Part shown: positions 34,360-46,143 of the stretch, in pieces
Numbering within the stretch: the first letter of the stretch is position 1
How the letters are laid out: the number at the start of each line of letters is the position of its first letter
Assembly: GCA_002633025.1 (NCBI GenBank)
Contig: NMRB01000212.1
Span: 34,969-98,968, forward strand
DNA: 64,000 nucleotides
Direction of reading: 5' to 3'
Source: Notospermus geniculatus
Lineage: Eukaryota; Nemertea; Pilidiophora; Heteronemertea; Lineidae
The notes under the pieces: model-generated
What the model was told of the DNA's origin: nothing
Seen by the model: the letters and a program-made list of their open reading frames with translations, nothing else
Databases searched by the model: none
Program-made: the position numbers and the translations under genes

Positions 34360-35998
34360 GATCGGCGGAGGGGCAAGTGTTGCTGGATTACGGCCAAAGT
34401 AAGACACCTGGTTGCATCCCACGGTGTCGGTACACCACTTGGTAAATAGACCTGCTATCAGAAGCCAACTCCAAAAGTCGTTGCCGCAGTCTCTCACGCA
34501 AAACGATTGAACTCGCCCATGTCATGCATGTACATGTATGTACACCTCTCGCATTAGCCTCAGTCCTCAGGCCTACTTTTTCCAATTCAACTGTTGCTAT
34601 TGTTCGCTCGCCCGATTCCTTTGTTGGTCGTGCAATGGCGGAATCGGATAAAGGGTAAGCCAAGCCGAACTGTAACCCTTTTGTCAGGCCACCTGATCCC
34701 TGCTTGGAGGGTGAACAGCTTGTTAGAATAACCTCCCCTGTCACGCACTGAACAATCATGCTTGTAATACGGTTGTGAATTTCATTAGTGGTCCTTTCCA
34801 ACTGTGGCTAGAGTTCACAATGAATTCATATTGTTATTGCCTGTGCACGGATCAAGAGGCATTTCCACGGCCTCGTGAACATGAATGTCTGTAGCACGGT
34901 CGAAGTGACGGCTGAGGGGAAAGAAAGCCATTCAACGTCATCGCAGAGTAATCAGAAGTCTCGTGCGGCTTCCAGGATATTGTATCACCGCCGGACAATC
35001 TTCTGCTGGGATGGGTCCTGGTTTGATGAAGCATTCCAGGAGACGCACATGTTATTACATGTGGATCGATTCAGCTCTAATACTATTGATTTCATGTTAT
35101 ATATTCTTCATACGACCAGCTCACAAGGAGCTCATGCTGAATGTGTAAGTGCAGTGATGGCTTCCTGAGGAGACTGTGNGATCGGCGGAGGGGCAAGTGT
35201 TGCTGGATTACGGCCAAAGTAAGACACCTGGTTGCATCCCACGGTGTCGGGTACACCACTTGGTAAATAGACCTGCTATCAGAAGCCAACTCCAAAAGTC
35301 GTTGCCGCAGTCTCTCACGCAAAACGATTGAACTCGCCCATGTATGTACATGTATGTACACCTCTCGCATTAGCCTCAGTCCTCAGGCCTACTTTTTCTA
35401 ATCCAGCTGCTGCTATTGTTCGCTCGCCCGATTCCTTTGTTATTGGTCGTGCAATGGCGGAATCGGATAAAGGATAAGCCAAGCCGAACTGTAACCCTTT
35501 TGTCAGGCCACCTGATCCCTGCTTGGAGGGTGAACAGCTTGTTAGAATAACCTCCCCTGTCACGCACTGAACAATCATGCTTGTAATACGGTTGTGAATT
35601 TCATTAGTGGTCCTTTCCAACTGTGGCCAGAGTTCACAATGAATTCATATTGTTATTGCCTCTGCACGGATCAAGAGGCATTTCCACGGCCTCCTGAACA
35701 TGAATGTCTATGGCACGGTCGAAGTGACGGCTGAGGGGAAAGAAAGCCATTCAACGTCATCGCAGAGTAATCAGAAGTCTCGTGCGGCTTCCAGGATATT
35801 GTATCACCGCCGGACAATCTTCTGCTGGGATGGGTCCTGGTTTGAAGAAGCATTCCAGGAGACGCACATGTTATTACATGTGGATCGATTCAGCTCTAAT
35901 ACTATTGATTTCATGTTATATATTCTTCATACGACCAGCTCACAAGGAGCTCATGCTGAATGTGTAAGTGCAGTGATGGCTTCCTGAGGAGACTGTGT
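34360..35998. repeat. 819-bp near-identical direct pair around single N at 35179
   Basis: 34360-35178 and 35180-35998 differ by a few substitutions, a 3-base insertion (TTGTTGG versus TTGTTATTGG) and a change in a GTACATG-rich microsatellite. Both carry frames on each strand. Several of the differences change amino acids, one copy loses a GTAAGC motif, and the microsatellite difference shifts the minus-strand frame. They are best read as two alleles placed in tandem. Confidence 0.9.
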
Positions 35999-36212
35999 AC
36001 CAGGTCTTGCGGCCTCCTTAACCATTTCTTTGCGCTCGAGTCGTTGGAAGTCATTTCAGGAACATGGGTAAGCAAGCATTCGCAATCTGTTTCAACTTGC
36101 AAGATCTAGATCGAGCAGTATTGGAAATCTATAACCTGGAGCAATGCGCACCCGAGGTAGGGAAAGACTTTTACGGAGATCCTCAGTTCCTTACGCCTGA
36201 AGTGACTCAATA

Positions 36213-36360
36213 GGGAGTTTAAGAAATCTAATGATAAACGTTAACTTTACGACAACGTTATTTTTGTACCGAAAATGCAATGTATAATCTGGTGAATTCG
36301 CAGTATGAAAAATAACGTCGTCGTAACAATAACGCTTATCGTTTGATTTCTTAAACTCCC
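36213..36360. mobile_element. Foldback MITE, 148 bp
   Basis: The ends GGGAGTTTAAGAAATCTAAT and the complement pair through CGATAAACGTTA to about 40 bases, with a loop of roughly 60 bases. It is inserted just downstream of the minus-strand exon model and supplies the stop codon of a read-through frame. Confidence 0.75.
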
Positions 36361-36473
36361 TTTTCTGGACTTGCTGTCCGTTAAATAAATTTCTTCTCTC
36401 CACGATCCTTTTCTTCCTCAGAATCAATGGGATGCCGGGGGAAAATATCAGAATGAGACGTCACCACGCTCAC

Positions 36474-37293
36474 TTTGAAAGAATCTCTTCATTTATCGCT
36501 AGAGACCGGCCTCGTCGTGAAAGTGTTTTGCTGCAAAACCTAACGCTCGGGTTAGCAAACTTCAACGACAAGACAAAACGGTATCACTTTATGATGGAGT
36601 GGTTCGACGCGAGTCATCCAAAATGGACTCCACCAAAGTGCGTGATACGTGACTCCATAAGCATCCTTCTTCATTCTCTATCAACCATGGCCTTACGGTC
36701 CGCTAACCCCACCTCCTCACTCAACCAATACACTTTATCAAAGCCATAAATCTTGACAGTTAAAAATGGTAAGTATGTTCGCCCGCGTGGAATTTCCACC
36801 TACCCTCGGTCAATGTGCGCTGAGATAACCCAACCGTCGATTTTTGAATTGCGTCGTTCAAGATTGTCCGCCATGATATAGAGCTTGGAAATACCGCGGC
36901 TGGCCCAAATCGAATCTCCCAAGTTGCCTCCGAACAACTCAGTGGTGAGGTTATGAATACAAATGATATGTAGAAAAACTAACCGATCGTAAACTATGCC
37001 AGCAGTGCACAAGAATTTGAATTCATTCTCCATGAATTCTTATTGGAATGTTCGTCGGGGTGTGAAAACTACTCATTAATATACAAATACGTATAAGACG
37101 CTGGTGTTTGCTTGGAGTGCTAAGAGATGAATGACTGTATCTGTTTAAACATCCTCCAACATCTTACGGCAACGACTAGGTAAACTCTGTCTTACCTCTG
37201 TCCTTGAATCTTGCTTACAGCCCCGTCTTAGCGGAAGATACCAGTCTTCAGTTGCTTCCCTGACAGTGCGGTCTGTAGCCACGGGCGTGTCGT
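36474..37293 (-). CDS. Candidate spliced gene, three exons (37196-37293, 36804-36937, 36474-36530)
   Basis: This is the best gene model in the window. Exon 37196-37293 has a strong acceptor (TTTTGCTTTTATCTTTTGCAG) and a consensus donor (GAG then GTAAGA). Its only open frame reads DTPVATDRTVREATEDWYLP followed by LRRGCKQDSRTE and ends in phase 0. After a 258-bp intron, exon 36804-36937 begins in the required phase (LFGGNLGDSIWASRGISKLY, then IMADNLERRNSKIDGWVISA) and ends before GTAGGT. After a 273-bp intron, exon 36474-36530 again fits in phase (KTLSRRGRSLAINEEILSK), with a weaker GTGAGC donor. Continuation beyond it runs into the MITE at 36213-36360. Three successive phase matches support reality. 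The first exon is not located. I do not recognise the family; the polar, Gly/Asp-containing middle could be extracellular, but that is a guess. Confidence 0.38.
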
Positions 37294-37870
37294 CTGCAAA
37301 AGATAAAAGCAAAACAATTCAATTGAAATCTAATTAACGAATGATGATACTAAGAATAATTGCTAATGACGTCACTTTATTTGTCTGGTTCTGTAATAAA
37401 ATCGTCATAACCCGTCTACAGCCTGAAGCGGATGAGAGGAAAGGTGGTTCTTCGGGGGGCAAATTCGAAGAACAGGGCTGGTGAACCAGCGGAGAAAGTC
37501 CCAGGAACGGAAATCCTCAATACAAAGCTCACGCATTGTCAATGGTTTTGGTGAGGATGAGCGACGTAATCCTTCACAAAGGCTTAATCCGCAGGACAAT
37601 AGCACCTAGACTTTGATTCCAGGGGGACTTTCTCCGCGTTCAACCGGCAAAGTACAAGTACGGTGAAGGGAGCTGAAAAAGTCCTTTACTCTTCTGAATA
37701 CGACACTTCCCAGAGACCAGATTGGCTTTGGCGCCATTCGGCCCTTCACCCTGTGGCTTTAGGCTTAACTATGCTTAGTACGCCATTGGCTGTCGTACAA
37801 TCTGTCGTAGTTTTTACCCCGAACACCAGTCGTCATCTCACTCGATGGTAACAAAGTATCTCGTCATCAG

Positions 37871-37992
37871 CCTTGTTTGCTGCCATTTTACGCCGGTGCA
37901 AATGGATTGTGCTCGAAACCAAAGGCAGTGAGTAAGCGACATAAACCCTCACGAAGGAAACTTGCACTCTATCCGATAATAGCATTACTGAG
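37871..37992 (+). CDS. Candidate internal exon, unknown protein
   Basis: The acceptor (TATCTCGTCATCAG ending at 37870) and a consensus donor (GAG then GTAAGACAT) bracket 122 nt with an open frame of 40 codons, starting PCLLPFYAGANGLCSKPKAV and continuing with a basic SKRHKPSRRK and hydrophobic LALYPIIALL. It ends in phase 2. The next strong plus-strand acceptor (ATTTTTTTTTGTTAATTTCAG, about 38890-38912) fits that phase but stops after eight codons, so it could be the last exon. It is divergent from the minus-strand model 600 bp away. Confidence 0.28.
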
Positions 37993-38208
37993 GTAAGACA
38001 TTATTTGTGGCAATCGCCTCAGTGCCATGTGGCTGGTGGACAAAAAGCAACAACGTCGAATTGATCTTTCCCTAACACGATGATGGCCATAAAATTATTT
38101 GCCTATAGCTTGACATGCGCTTAGTTTTTTCCCTCGTCTGAGAACATGTTTTTTACCGTCTGAGACATGGTATAATAATGAGACTGAGCCAGTGTTTGAC
38201 GCCGGTTC

Positions 38209-38620
38209 AAAAGAGCAACCTGCAGAACGACCGCCGCTGGGAGACGCTGTGGGCGGTTGTGACTTTTTTCGACGTTTCGCCCCCCTTGCATTGCGTCAAG
38301 GCCGTCGCGACGCGACGATTTTGCATGTTATGGTCTACGTACATGTAGTAGAGCGGTTAAGGGTAAAAATCTTTCACTTCTTCAAGAAAGCATGAAACTC
38401 CCCACATGGGTACTTTGATACCCAAGGATCATGAAAAAATGGACACCAAAAATTCGCGCCCCCTGGTGGCCGCCATATTGATTTTAAATATGGCCGACAA
38501 AATGGCCATTTTTCGGCGATATCTCAGGTACTATTGCTCATAGCACTGTACAACCGCTCGCAGCACCGCCCAGTCGGGATAAAAAGTTATGTGGGTTCCC
38601 CACTCCCACGGAAAGCGCAG
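38209..38620 (+). repeat. Diverged dispersed repeat, copy 1 (two blocks)
   Basis: The block from 38217 (ACCTGCAGAACGACCGCCGC) aligns by eye with 47363 on. The block from 38556 (GCTCGCAGCACCGCCCAGTC) aligns with 47486 on. About 220 bp separate the blocks here and are absent at 47 kb. Those include a paired CCGCCATATTG / AAATATGGCCG motif near 38470-38500. Confidence 0.45.
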
Positions 38621-39278
38621 CGCTATCGGCCGGGTGCGTTATTCGTTCTCATAGCAGGGTATTCCACCCGAACGCCAACTTCACACAATTCTATACCCGT
38701 CAAGCTTAATTAAACCGTCTCTGATGAAATTTCACCCACTCGAGACGTATTCAGCTAAGTACGAGTGTCATATTCTTGTCAATATCACATGGAAATTGTT
38801 AAGAGAAGCGATCTTATCGGCCAATCAGTGCATCGATACGTCAGCTTCACGGCGACGCACTGAGGCTCGCTTTATTCAAATATCCAACTTTCATTTTTTT
38901 TTGTTAATTTCAGCTTCAGCGGTGCGCATTCAGAGTAGAAGAGTATACACCCAAGGGATTCGTATTTTGCTGGTGGATTCACGTGTAGGAGTGGAGGGAA
39001 CAGAACAATGCGATGAATATTAAACTGGAAAATACATCGCCAGGGAATGTTTCGTTTTGGTGTCGAAACCCCGACGGAATTCTGGTCGTCCTTCGAAACA
39101 TTTTGGAACAAATTCTATTCAAATTCCGTTCCGTATTACATTAAATGGCCACATTGCCACTTTTGTCGATAGTCGGCGCCATCGGGGCGACTGCATCATT
39201 CTCCAACACCGTAGTCTTGCCTTTCGCCCCAGTATTGCAGAATGTATGATTACAGTACACTGCGTACGCGTCACGTGT

Positions 39279-39394
39279 GCTGAGCAAAAAGTCATTCGAG
39301 ACCGTTTGCTCAGCAGATAGCTCGTGTGTGCGCTGAGCAAAAAGTCATTCGAGACCGTTTGCTCAGCAGATAGCTCTAGTGTGCGGCAGGCTTA
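39279..39394. mobile_element. MITE family C, rearranged copy
   Basis: A 53-bp unit beginning GCTGAGCAAAAAGTCATTCG is present twice in tandem (39279-39331 and from 39332). The right end GTGTGCGGCAGGCTTA matches the family end seen at 16101. The left terminal part is missing, so this is a partial, internally duplicated copy. Confidence 0.65.
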
Positions 39395-41814
39395 GTTCAC
39401 CAGTTTTGCGTGTGTCCATGGCAATGCGAATGTATAGTGACGTCTCCGAATACAATGTTGTTATTTATGCATTACCAGAGCTCCATGGTGGCTGTCACCT
39501 CCATTCTCTAGGCAAACATTATATCGATCAGAACGAATAATATCATCAGTCGGCCTTGAACAGTATACAAAAAAAGTAATAACGGAGAAGGAACATCGCG
39601 TCTAATTCAATCACATGCATATGTCACGCCGCCAGCCAAGATTCACAGTTTTTTTCTCTGCTAATCAACGGCGTGGAAAAGAGTTCGCTTCATTCGCATT
39701 CTCAGCAATCTTTTTTAAGGCACACTTTGGAATCTAAGTAAGGGAGAGGGTCGGACGTGTAATTAAAGGGTGCAGGCTGCTGATCGCAGATTCCGCGCGC
39801 TAATCAGTTGCCGGGAAAATCAATGTCTGTTCCCTCGTTTTTTTTCTTTCTAAGACATGCGTTATGCCAGCTCTCGATTCTAACTGGCATTTCAAAACAT
39901 CTTTTGACAGCAGTCAATCCGGCGTCTTACGTCATAACCTAAAGACATCAATATGGAAAGTAGCTTCTTATATTAGTGTATGATCAATACTGCCAGTAGA
40001 ACATGTGCATTTCACATCAGTAAAAAGAAAAATCTTACAGTAATTATTATAATATGGCTGTGTAATGTGCACGTAGCCATGAACGCAGACATAACTGACT
40101 TCCTCGCTCTTTCATTCTCGATGTTATAAAGAAAGCGCCCTCCGTGCATTTCCTTCAAATAGAGACATATTTGCTTGTCAAGGATGGTTGCCCACCGGCA
40201 AACATATCCAATCGCAGACACAGCAAATTGACTTTCCGTATTTTCCCGGTTATATTATCGCTTTATCTCGAAAGTATGGGAATGCAGTATACGGTTGTGC
40301 TGATGTTGTACATCCGTGTGTAACAATGTAGGCCCACATCTCATATGGGTGGAGCTTTGTCAGTGCAGCCAACGCGTCTCCTTGGTTCATCCAAAATATC
40401 TCTCTGTGGTGCAAAACTGGAATGAATTCCAATGCATCCAAACTTAGCCCCACTCCAGTTACAATTACATGTATGTGACCTCACAGCCCCAGGTATGCCT
40501 TCCCCGTCCCTTCCATCTCACAGCCCCCGAGGTAGGCCTACCTCGTCACTTCTGTCCACAGAGGCGAGGAAATCTCATTTGGAGCCGCGTACACTATCAA
40601 ATAATGGCGGTAGGTGTGAACATTCAAATAATTCGGCGCCATTTTAAATTTCTTCCAGCAGATATTGGTGGGGAAGACATTCTTGACGATAATAACATGC
40701 ATAACAATGTAGCCACCCCGTCTTGAGAACCATCGAGCGATGCGGTGGTATTTATGAAGTCCGAAATCTTTAAGCAATAAAACATATCAAGAGGAGTTCT
40801 GAATCAGCTTCTGACATTATCGGAATATTTTCTCGTGGAATATCTGCCCCCGGATGACAAATTAAGCCACAAAGTCACGTAGATGTTTTATAGGAAATGT
40901 TCTCTGCTAACGGCGGACTCCAGTAATTCTCAGGGTCAACATGGGAGGACCACGTATTACCATAGAAATGAATTAAGCGGCGGGTTTTGCTTTTTCTGAT
41001 AACACAACCAGACTTTATTCCGACCAATTTGGTGTCATGTCTTTTTTTCCATTTCTTGAGAATATCAGCGTAGGCGGTTAGATGCAATTCCGTATGGCTC
41101 TTTTCGTCGTCGGCCCTATTCTACTTGCTGTATCTCTTGCTATTGTTTGCTGGTTAATAAAACTGGCGCCGCTAGCGTCGGTGATAAAAACGGAAGGTTT
41201 ATCAAGGGAAAGAATTCATCAGCATCCTGAGCCATCCCATTACCTAGCAGGACCATTACCCCAGCCAGGCGACAGGTGATCTATCAAGAGGCACGTTGAG
41301 CCTCCACGTAACCATCATACGCCATCCTGGGCGACATCTCCGAATAATGGGCCACGTAAATGGAAGAAGGATATTCAAAGCCATCCTGGGGGAATAGATC
41401 TAATATCTGCCTCACACTCCGACTGCCAAACTATCGCCAAAACCTGTCTAAGACATGAATTATTTCTAAGCTTGGCTCGTGAATTAGGCAAGTTATGGCC
41501 TCGGGAAATTGCCTGTAGATTCCGAGTGGTAGGATTTCGTGGCCAAAGCGAAACGAACCGTTGCAAATCTTGAAAAATGGTGATTGTAACTGATTGATTT
41601 CGTATGCTAACGCCTAAATCACACGAGAAACACTACGATGGGCGCCATTTTCATTCTCCAATGACAGGAGAGTGGAGGTCAGGGCCACAACTATGGCAAT
41701 GACCTCTGCCACGAATAGTGATCGTAGCTCTGGCCATATAACTAGTGGGTGTTGATGCTACGTTCAATGTAGGCCAACTGACTTCTCACATTTTTTTTGT
41801 CGGAAACTACGATG
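39395..41814. other. Unannotated stretch
   Basis: Minus-strand frames at 40012-40221 and 40250-40453 and plus-strand frames near 40.5 kb are short and lack splice support. No repeats were recognised. Confidence 0.35.
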
Positions 41815-41880
41815 TAAGTGTTCATCATTCCTGCGGACATCCCGAATACCCAAATTGGAGTATTGTCTGCGTTCAGCCTA

Positions 41881-42452
41881 CAGGGTGTTTCAAAAAAAGT
41901 TGTCATCTCTAAAATATCTCCTAGAACCTACCCCCACGAATACTTTTGGCTCAGATTTTGTAAGCTGCTAGGTGTAGACATACTCATAATGTTTATGTAA
42001 TGTTTGTATGATGGTGTCTTGTTATGAAGGAACAGTGACACCAAAAGTAAAAGGGTCCGAAGTGCAGGTGTCAGAGCTTTCCAGGAAATTCCACAAGATA
42101 TGGTGATCCGTTCAGTCACCAGAATGCGAAGAAGAGATGAAATTTCTGTTAAAAAACAATGGTGGCCATGTGGAAGGTAGATTCCAGTAACCCTGGCTAA
42201 TTCTGTATGCAACAAATGATAAATAAACTTTTCATTGCTTTCTGATAGATAAATCTCTGAGATTTTTGCATTTTGCACCTGCTCAATCCGAGGCCTCTTA
42301 TTCACCCACGCCTGAAGCGGTCAGAGCCAAAATTTCTTCAGCACCTCCATACATCCTGACCTATCTACATACCAAATCTAAGCCAAAAATATTCATGGGT
42401 TTGGGTTCTAGGAGATATTTTAGAGATGACAACTTTTTTTTGAAACACCCTG
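41881..42452 (+). mobile_element. 572-bp Tc1/mariner-like element, present in one of two copies
   Basis: Inverted repeats of about 82 bp (41881-41962 and 42370-42452) start CAGGGTGTTTCAAAAAAAGT. TA lies on both sides (41879-41880 and 42453-42454). The inside carries a relic of a transposase C-terminus and an AATAAA at 42222-42227. The second copy of the locus reads directly from CAGCCTA into TCAGGACGGC, that is, an unoccupied site. Confidence 0.85.
42061..42180 (+). pseudogene. Transposase C-terminal fragment (Tc1/mariner-like)
   Basis: One frame ending in TAG at 42178-42180 reads AFQEIPQDMVIRSVTRMRRR and ends WWPCGR. The pattern W/F-x-x-I-P-x-D-(8)-S-(M/V)-x-x-R is the usual C-terminal signature of IS630/Tc1/mariner transposases (family knowledge). 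The DDE catalytic core and the DNA-binding domain are absent, so it is not functional. It supports the element family assigned from the TA duplication. Confidence 0.6.
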
Positions 42453-43964
42453 TAGAACGGCAGAAGCAGCACCTTTCCAATTCTCAGGTTCTGTTTAAAT
42501 TTTCAGCGAGGTCAAATTCTCACTAATCGGTTTGTTGCAAAGCTATATCTAACGTTGATGAAACCTTAGAAAGGCGGTCACAAAATCGTATATGACGAGT
42601 TCATTACCCCTTCTACCTGATAGGACCACGAAACCTTAAATACGCTCCATCACTATGGCAACCCGACCTGTCACGGAAGTAGCCGACCCGTTATGATCGG
42701 GAAGGCGTCAAAGGGTTTTTGCTATAACTGCGACCATGGTACTTAGCGGAACGTTAAATCCACTAATGATATTCTACCTAATTACCTTTTCTTCTGCTTT
42801 GCATACACGGCGGACCCATCTGAGCAGAATTAATGGTCGCCTCAGGAAGGTGAGAGAAGCAGCTACTCTGTCGATTTCACGTAACATTTGCCTGAATCTC
42901 GTATCCATCTTGTACGTAGATGTACATTTCTTTATACGGCTACTCCATGCAGCAGACCGGTGGTTGTTCATACACACACTGTCTACATATGTTTTCGGTA
43001 CATCATAAGATGATCGATATAGAAGCTTCCTATATAGGGACGCTTATCATATAGAAGCTTTGCAAACACTTCTGGTGAACATTTCTCATTAGTGTCTTTT
43101 TAGTTGCACATGATCAATAAGGCATGGTGAGTTCATCTCAGCCATATTGGGCGAGACCCAGAGCGCACGGCGTNTAAGTGTTCATCATTCCATTGCACAT
43201 CCCGAATACCCAAATTGGAATATTGTCTGCGTTCAGCCTATCAGGACGGCAGAAGCAGCACACCTTTCCAATTCTCAGGTTCAGTTTAAATTTTCAGCGA
43301 GGTCAAATTCTCACTAATCGGTTTGTTGCAAAGTTATATCTAACGTTGATGAAACCTTAGAAAGGCGGTCACAAAATCGTATATGACGAGTTCATTACCC
43401 CTTCTGCCTGATAGGACCACGAAACCTTAAATACGCTCCATCACTATGGCAACCCGACCTGTCACGGAAGTAGCCGACCCGTTATGATCGGAAAGGCGTC
43501 AAAGGGTTTTTGCTATAACTGCGACCATGGTACTTAGCGGAACGTTAAATCCACTAATGATATTCTACCTAATTACCTTTTCTTCTGCTTTGCATACACG
43601 GCGGACCCATCTGAGCAGAATTAATGGTCGCCTCAGGAAGGTGAGAGAAGCAGCTACTCTGTCGATTTCACGTAACATTTGCCTGAATCTCGCATCCATC
43701 TTGTACGTAGATGTACATTTCTTTATACGGCAACTCCATGCAGCAGACCGGTGGTTGTTCATACACACAGTGTCTACATATGTTTTCGGTACATCATAAG
43801 ATGATCGATATAGAAGCTTCCTATATAGGGACGCTTATCATATAGAAGCTTTGCAAACACTTCTGGTGAACATTTCTCATTAGTGTCTTTTTAGTTGCAC
43901 ATGATCAATAAGGCATGGTGAGTTCATCTCAGCCATATTGGGCGAGACCCAGAGCGCACGGCGT

Positions 43965-45606
43965 TCAACATTCAACATAAAGTGTATAAATCAACTGCCT
44001 GAAACAACAGGCAGGAAAAGCTGACACATTCGAGCTTCTTTTTAAATAGTTCCTCGTAACAACTTATAGAAAAACATCAGCAAAATGGATGCCCATTTGA
44101 TATTAAGAAAATGAGAGAAAAATGGTGCGTTTGCTCGTGTCGTAGTTAAGAAGTTGTAAGAATAGCCGTGAGGGATACTGAGTTAGCTCATCCACTATCG
44201 ACTGTATAGTGTACCTTAGAACTGAAAACATCACATGTAGGAGGAGTGTAAGTGCAAATAAGGAAAGTAAACAGGAGTTCATTCCATTAGACATGAAAAA
44301 GGCTCTGGTGATTTAAGTGTCTGCATTTCATGTTGGCATGACGTACGCGTCTACTGCCGTGAATAGTAATGAGTGGAAGCAAAAAGTATTAGATTCATGT
44401 GGCATTTTAGGCGTTGAGGTTCTGTGCGTTTGAAGGAAAGGGAAAAACCAGAACTCTGATCAAGCACCAGTCCACTTGAGAAGAAAACTTTTCCGCTTCA
44501 TATCTCAAAACAATTCCCAAACTTAGAGATGCATCCCTGATTATCTAGTCTACTATGACCTGTCGAATTATTCATAATCCGAATTATCTTACTCCCAAAA
44601 GAATAGAGGACCTTGTCAATAAGGAATGTAAATCCGGCCGACTCTTATTAGAATAGGCAACATTCCAGGATTCTCATTTCATGGCTGTATATCATTTTCC
44701 ATATTTGTACTCCAACTCTCTCTTCCTATGATGTCCAAGCGACACTCATAAGAAATTATTTATAGACCAATCATCTTAGACGGCAAGTGAACCCATGTAA
44801 CGGCTACAGACTCAGCCATCGGCGCCTCTTGTTTGGTTTCAGATGATATGAACGTAAATCTGCTATCGACTACCTTTCTGTCAACAGAAAAAGGTTTGAT
44901 CTGCTGGGAGTTTGGTTCGTCGACCTGATGAGCCTTGGCTACCGTTGTGGCACGATTTGAATGCCGGGGGCATAAATATAGGAATAAATGTCGCCAAGAA
45001 TACAAAGGTTTCTTTGCGAGAGAAAAAAATCTCGCTTTAGTGTATCAACCTTGAAAAGGTTTCCTCCGGGAATGCGTTATGTGTTTTTCGTCATCAATAA
45101 TTTCAAACTCATCATCCGAAAACATTTTTCATTCCGCCGTTAGCGATGAAGGTCGACGTTCACAAGACAATGAAAAATGGGTTGCGAGGAGACCTATCGC
45201 CTCCGTAGCGCTTCTTCTGCAATTCAAGGACAATTTACCAAGGACGTGCATAGAATGTTCGGAAAAGAAGGTGTACATTGCCAGGAAACAATCTACCATG
45301 CACGCAGAGTGCAATGCGGAACTACTGTACATTTAATGTACATGAACGTGTACATGCGTTCTTCGATTTCCTTGTCGGCGTGCACAGGTGAAACCATTTA
45401 TTGCATTTTCTCCTGAAACGACACCAAAAATGCCAAAATCGCACTATTTTATTAGGTCACAGAGACCCGCTGGCTTTGCACTGCCGCTGAATCTGGCTCT
45501 TCCTACATTATCAAAGGCGTCAGTGTCAGTTACAAGTCAGAGACCTTAAACAAGAATTTAAGAGAGTTAAGACTCAAAGTCAGTAACATTGGGATGTCAA
45601 AACTAA
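43965..45606. other. Unannotated stretch
   Basis: Only short frames are seen. A plus-strand GTAAGTGCAA motif near 44248 lacks an open partner exon. No repeat or RNA gene was recognised. Confidence 0.35.
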
Positions 45607-46143
45607 TTATTCGAGCTTTTGACTAATGAAATGGAATCCTGATTGATCATTTGGTCTATTAAGGAAGAAGACTAACCAGATAATGACAAGAAATTTGAAG
45701 GAAATCACGTTTTCGGCTTTCCCTGCTGTTTCTTTTAAAATTCTGGAGCAACGATTAACTCTTGTGAGCAGTAGGATGCCCATCTGTTGAAGAGTGCTAG
45801 CTGCCTCACTATTCATTTTGCATGAAGAAAAATAGGTGACATTATTCCAGATCAACTGCATGGATTCACACTCAATCACTCGAAGGCAATTTATTTCCCT
45901 TAGACTTGAACGCACAGAACGTAAACTAGAGAAGAATGAATCAGCGTTTTTCAAACACTTGGCGACGCCGCCGTCTTACATTATCCACACTTACCAATAG
46001 CAATGTCGGGTGAACAAGACGGGGATATTCTTCGCCCGTGCGCCGACTAGTCTCTCAATCACGTTTGAGAGCTTAGACAGGATTTGAACAATGCTCAACA
46101 ACAAATCAACCACTCTTGAAATGAATAGGAAACCATGAGCCAT
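45607..46143 (-). CDS. Candidate two-exon gene, about 155 residues
   Basis: Exon 1 (46143 to 45995) starts at a true ATG and reads MAHGFLFISRVVDLLLSIVQ, then a leucine/isoleucine-rich amphipathic stretch to RHCY. It ends in phase 2 at a consensus donor GTAAGTGTGG. Exon 2 (45925 to 45607) follows an acceptor ATTCATTCTTCTCTAG and is entered in the matching phase. It runs 105 codons to a stop and includes a hydrophobic segment FKFLVIIWLVFF near its C-terminus. The intron would be only 69 bp, unusually short next to the 250-bp introns modelled at 36-37 kb. If the phase match is chance, exon 1 and exon 2 may belong to different transcripts or to none. No family was recognised. Confidence 0.27.

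Larger units (their letters stand above)
41815..43964. repeat. Near-identical pair 41815-43173 / 43175-43964 around single N at 43174
   Basis: Both copies start TAAGTGTTCATCATTCC and end in GCGCACGGCGT. They differ by substitutions and, mainly, by a 572-bp transposon present only in the first copy. A 90-codon plus-strand frame in both copies differs at three residues, all replacements, so it does not look constrained. Confidence 0.9.

Noticed and set aside
34388-34801. 137-codon minus-strand frame in the 34-36 kb pair
   Set aside because: It starts at TTG, the other copy frameshifts in a microsatellite, and no domain is recognisable.
39119-39340. Similar peptides SYLLSKR..RMTF here and near 15738-16070
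   Set aside because: The similarity comes from MITE family C copies, not from a conserved protein.
42736-43008. 90-codon frame present in both copies of the 42-44 kb locus
   Set aside because: The copies are probably alleles, and all three differences change residues, so there is no sign of purifying selection.
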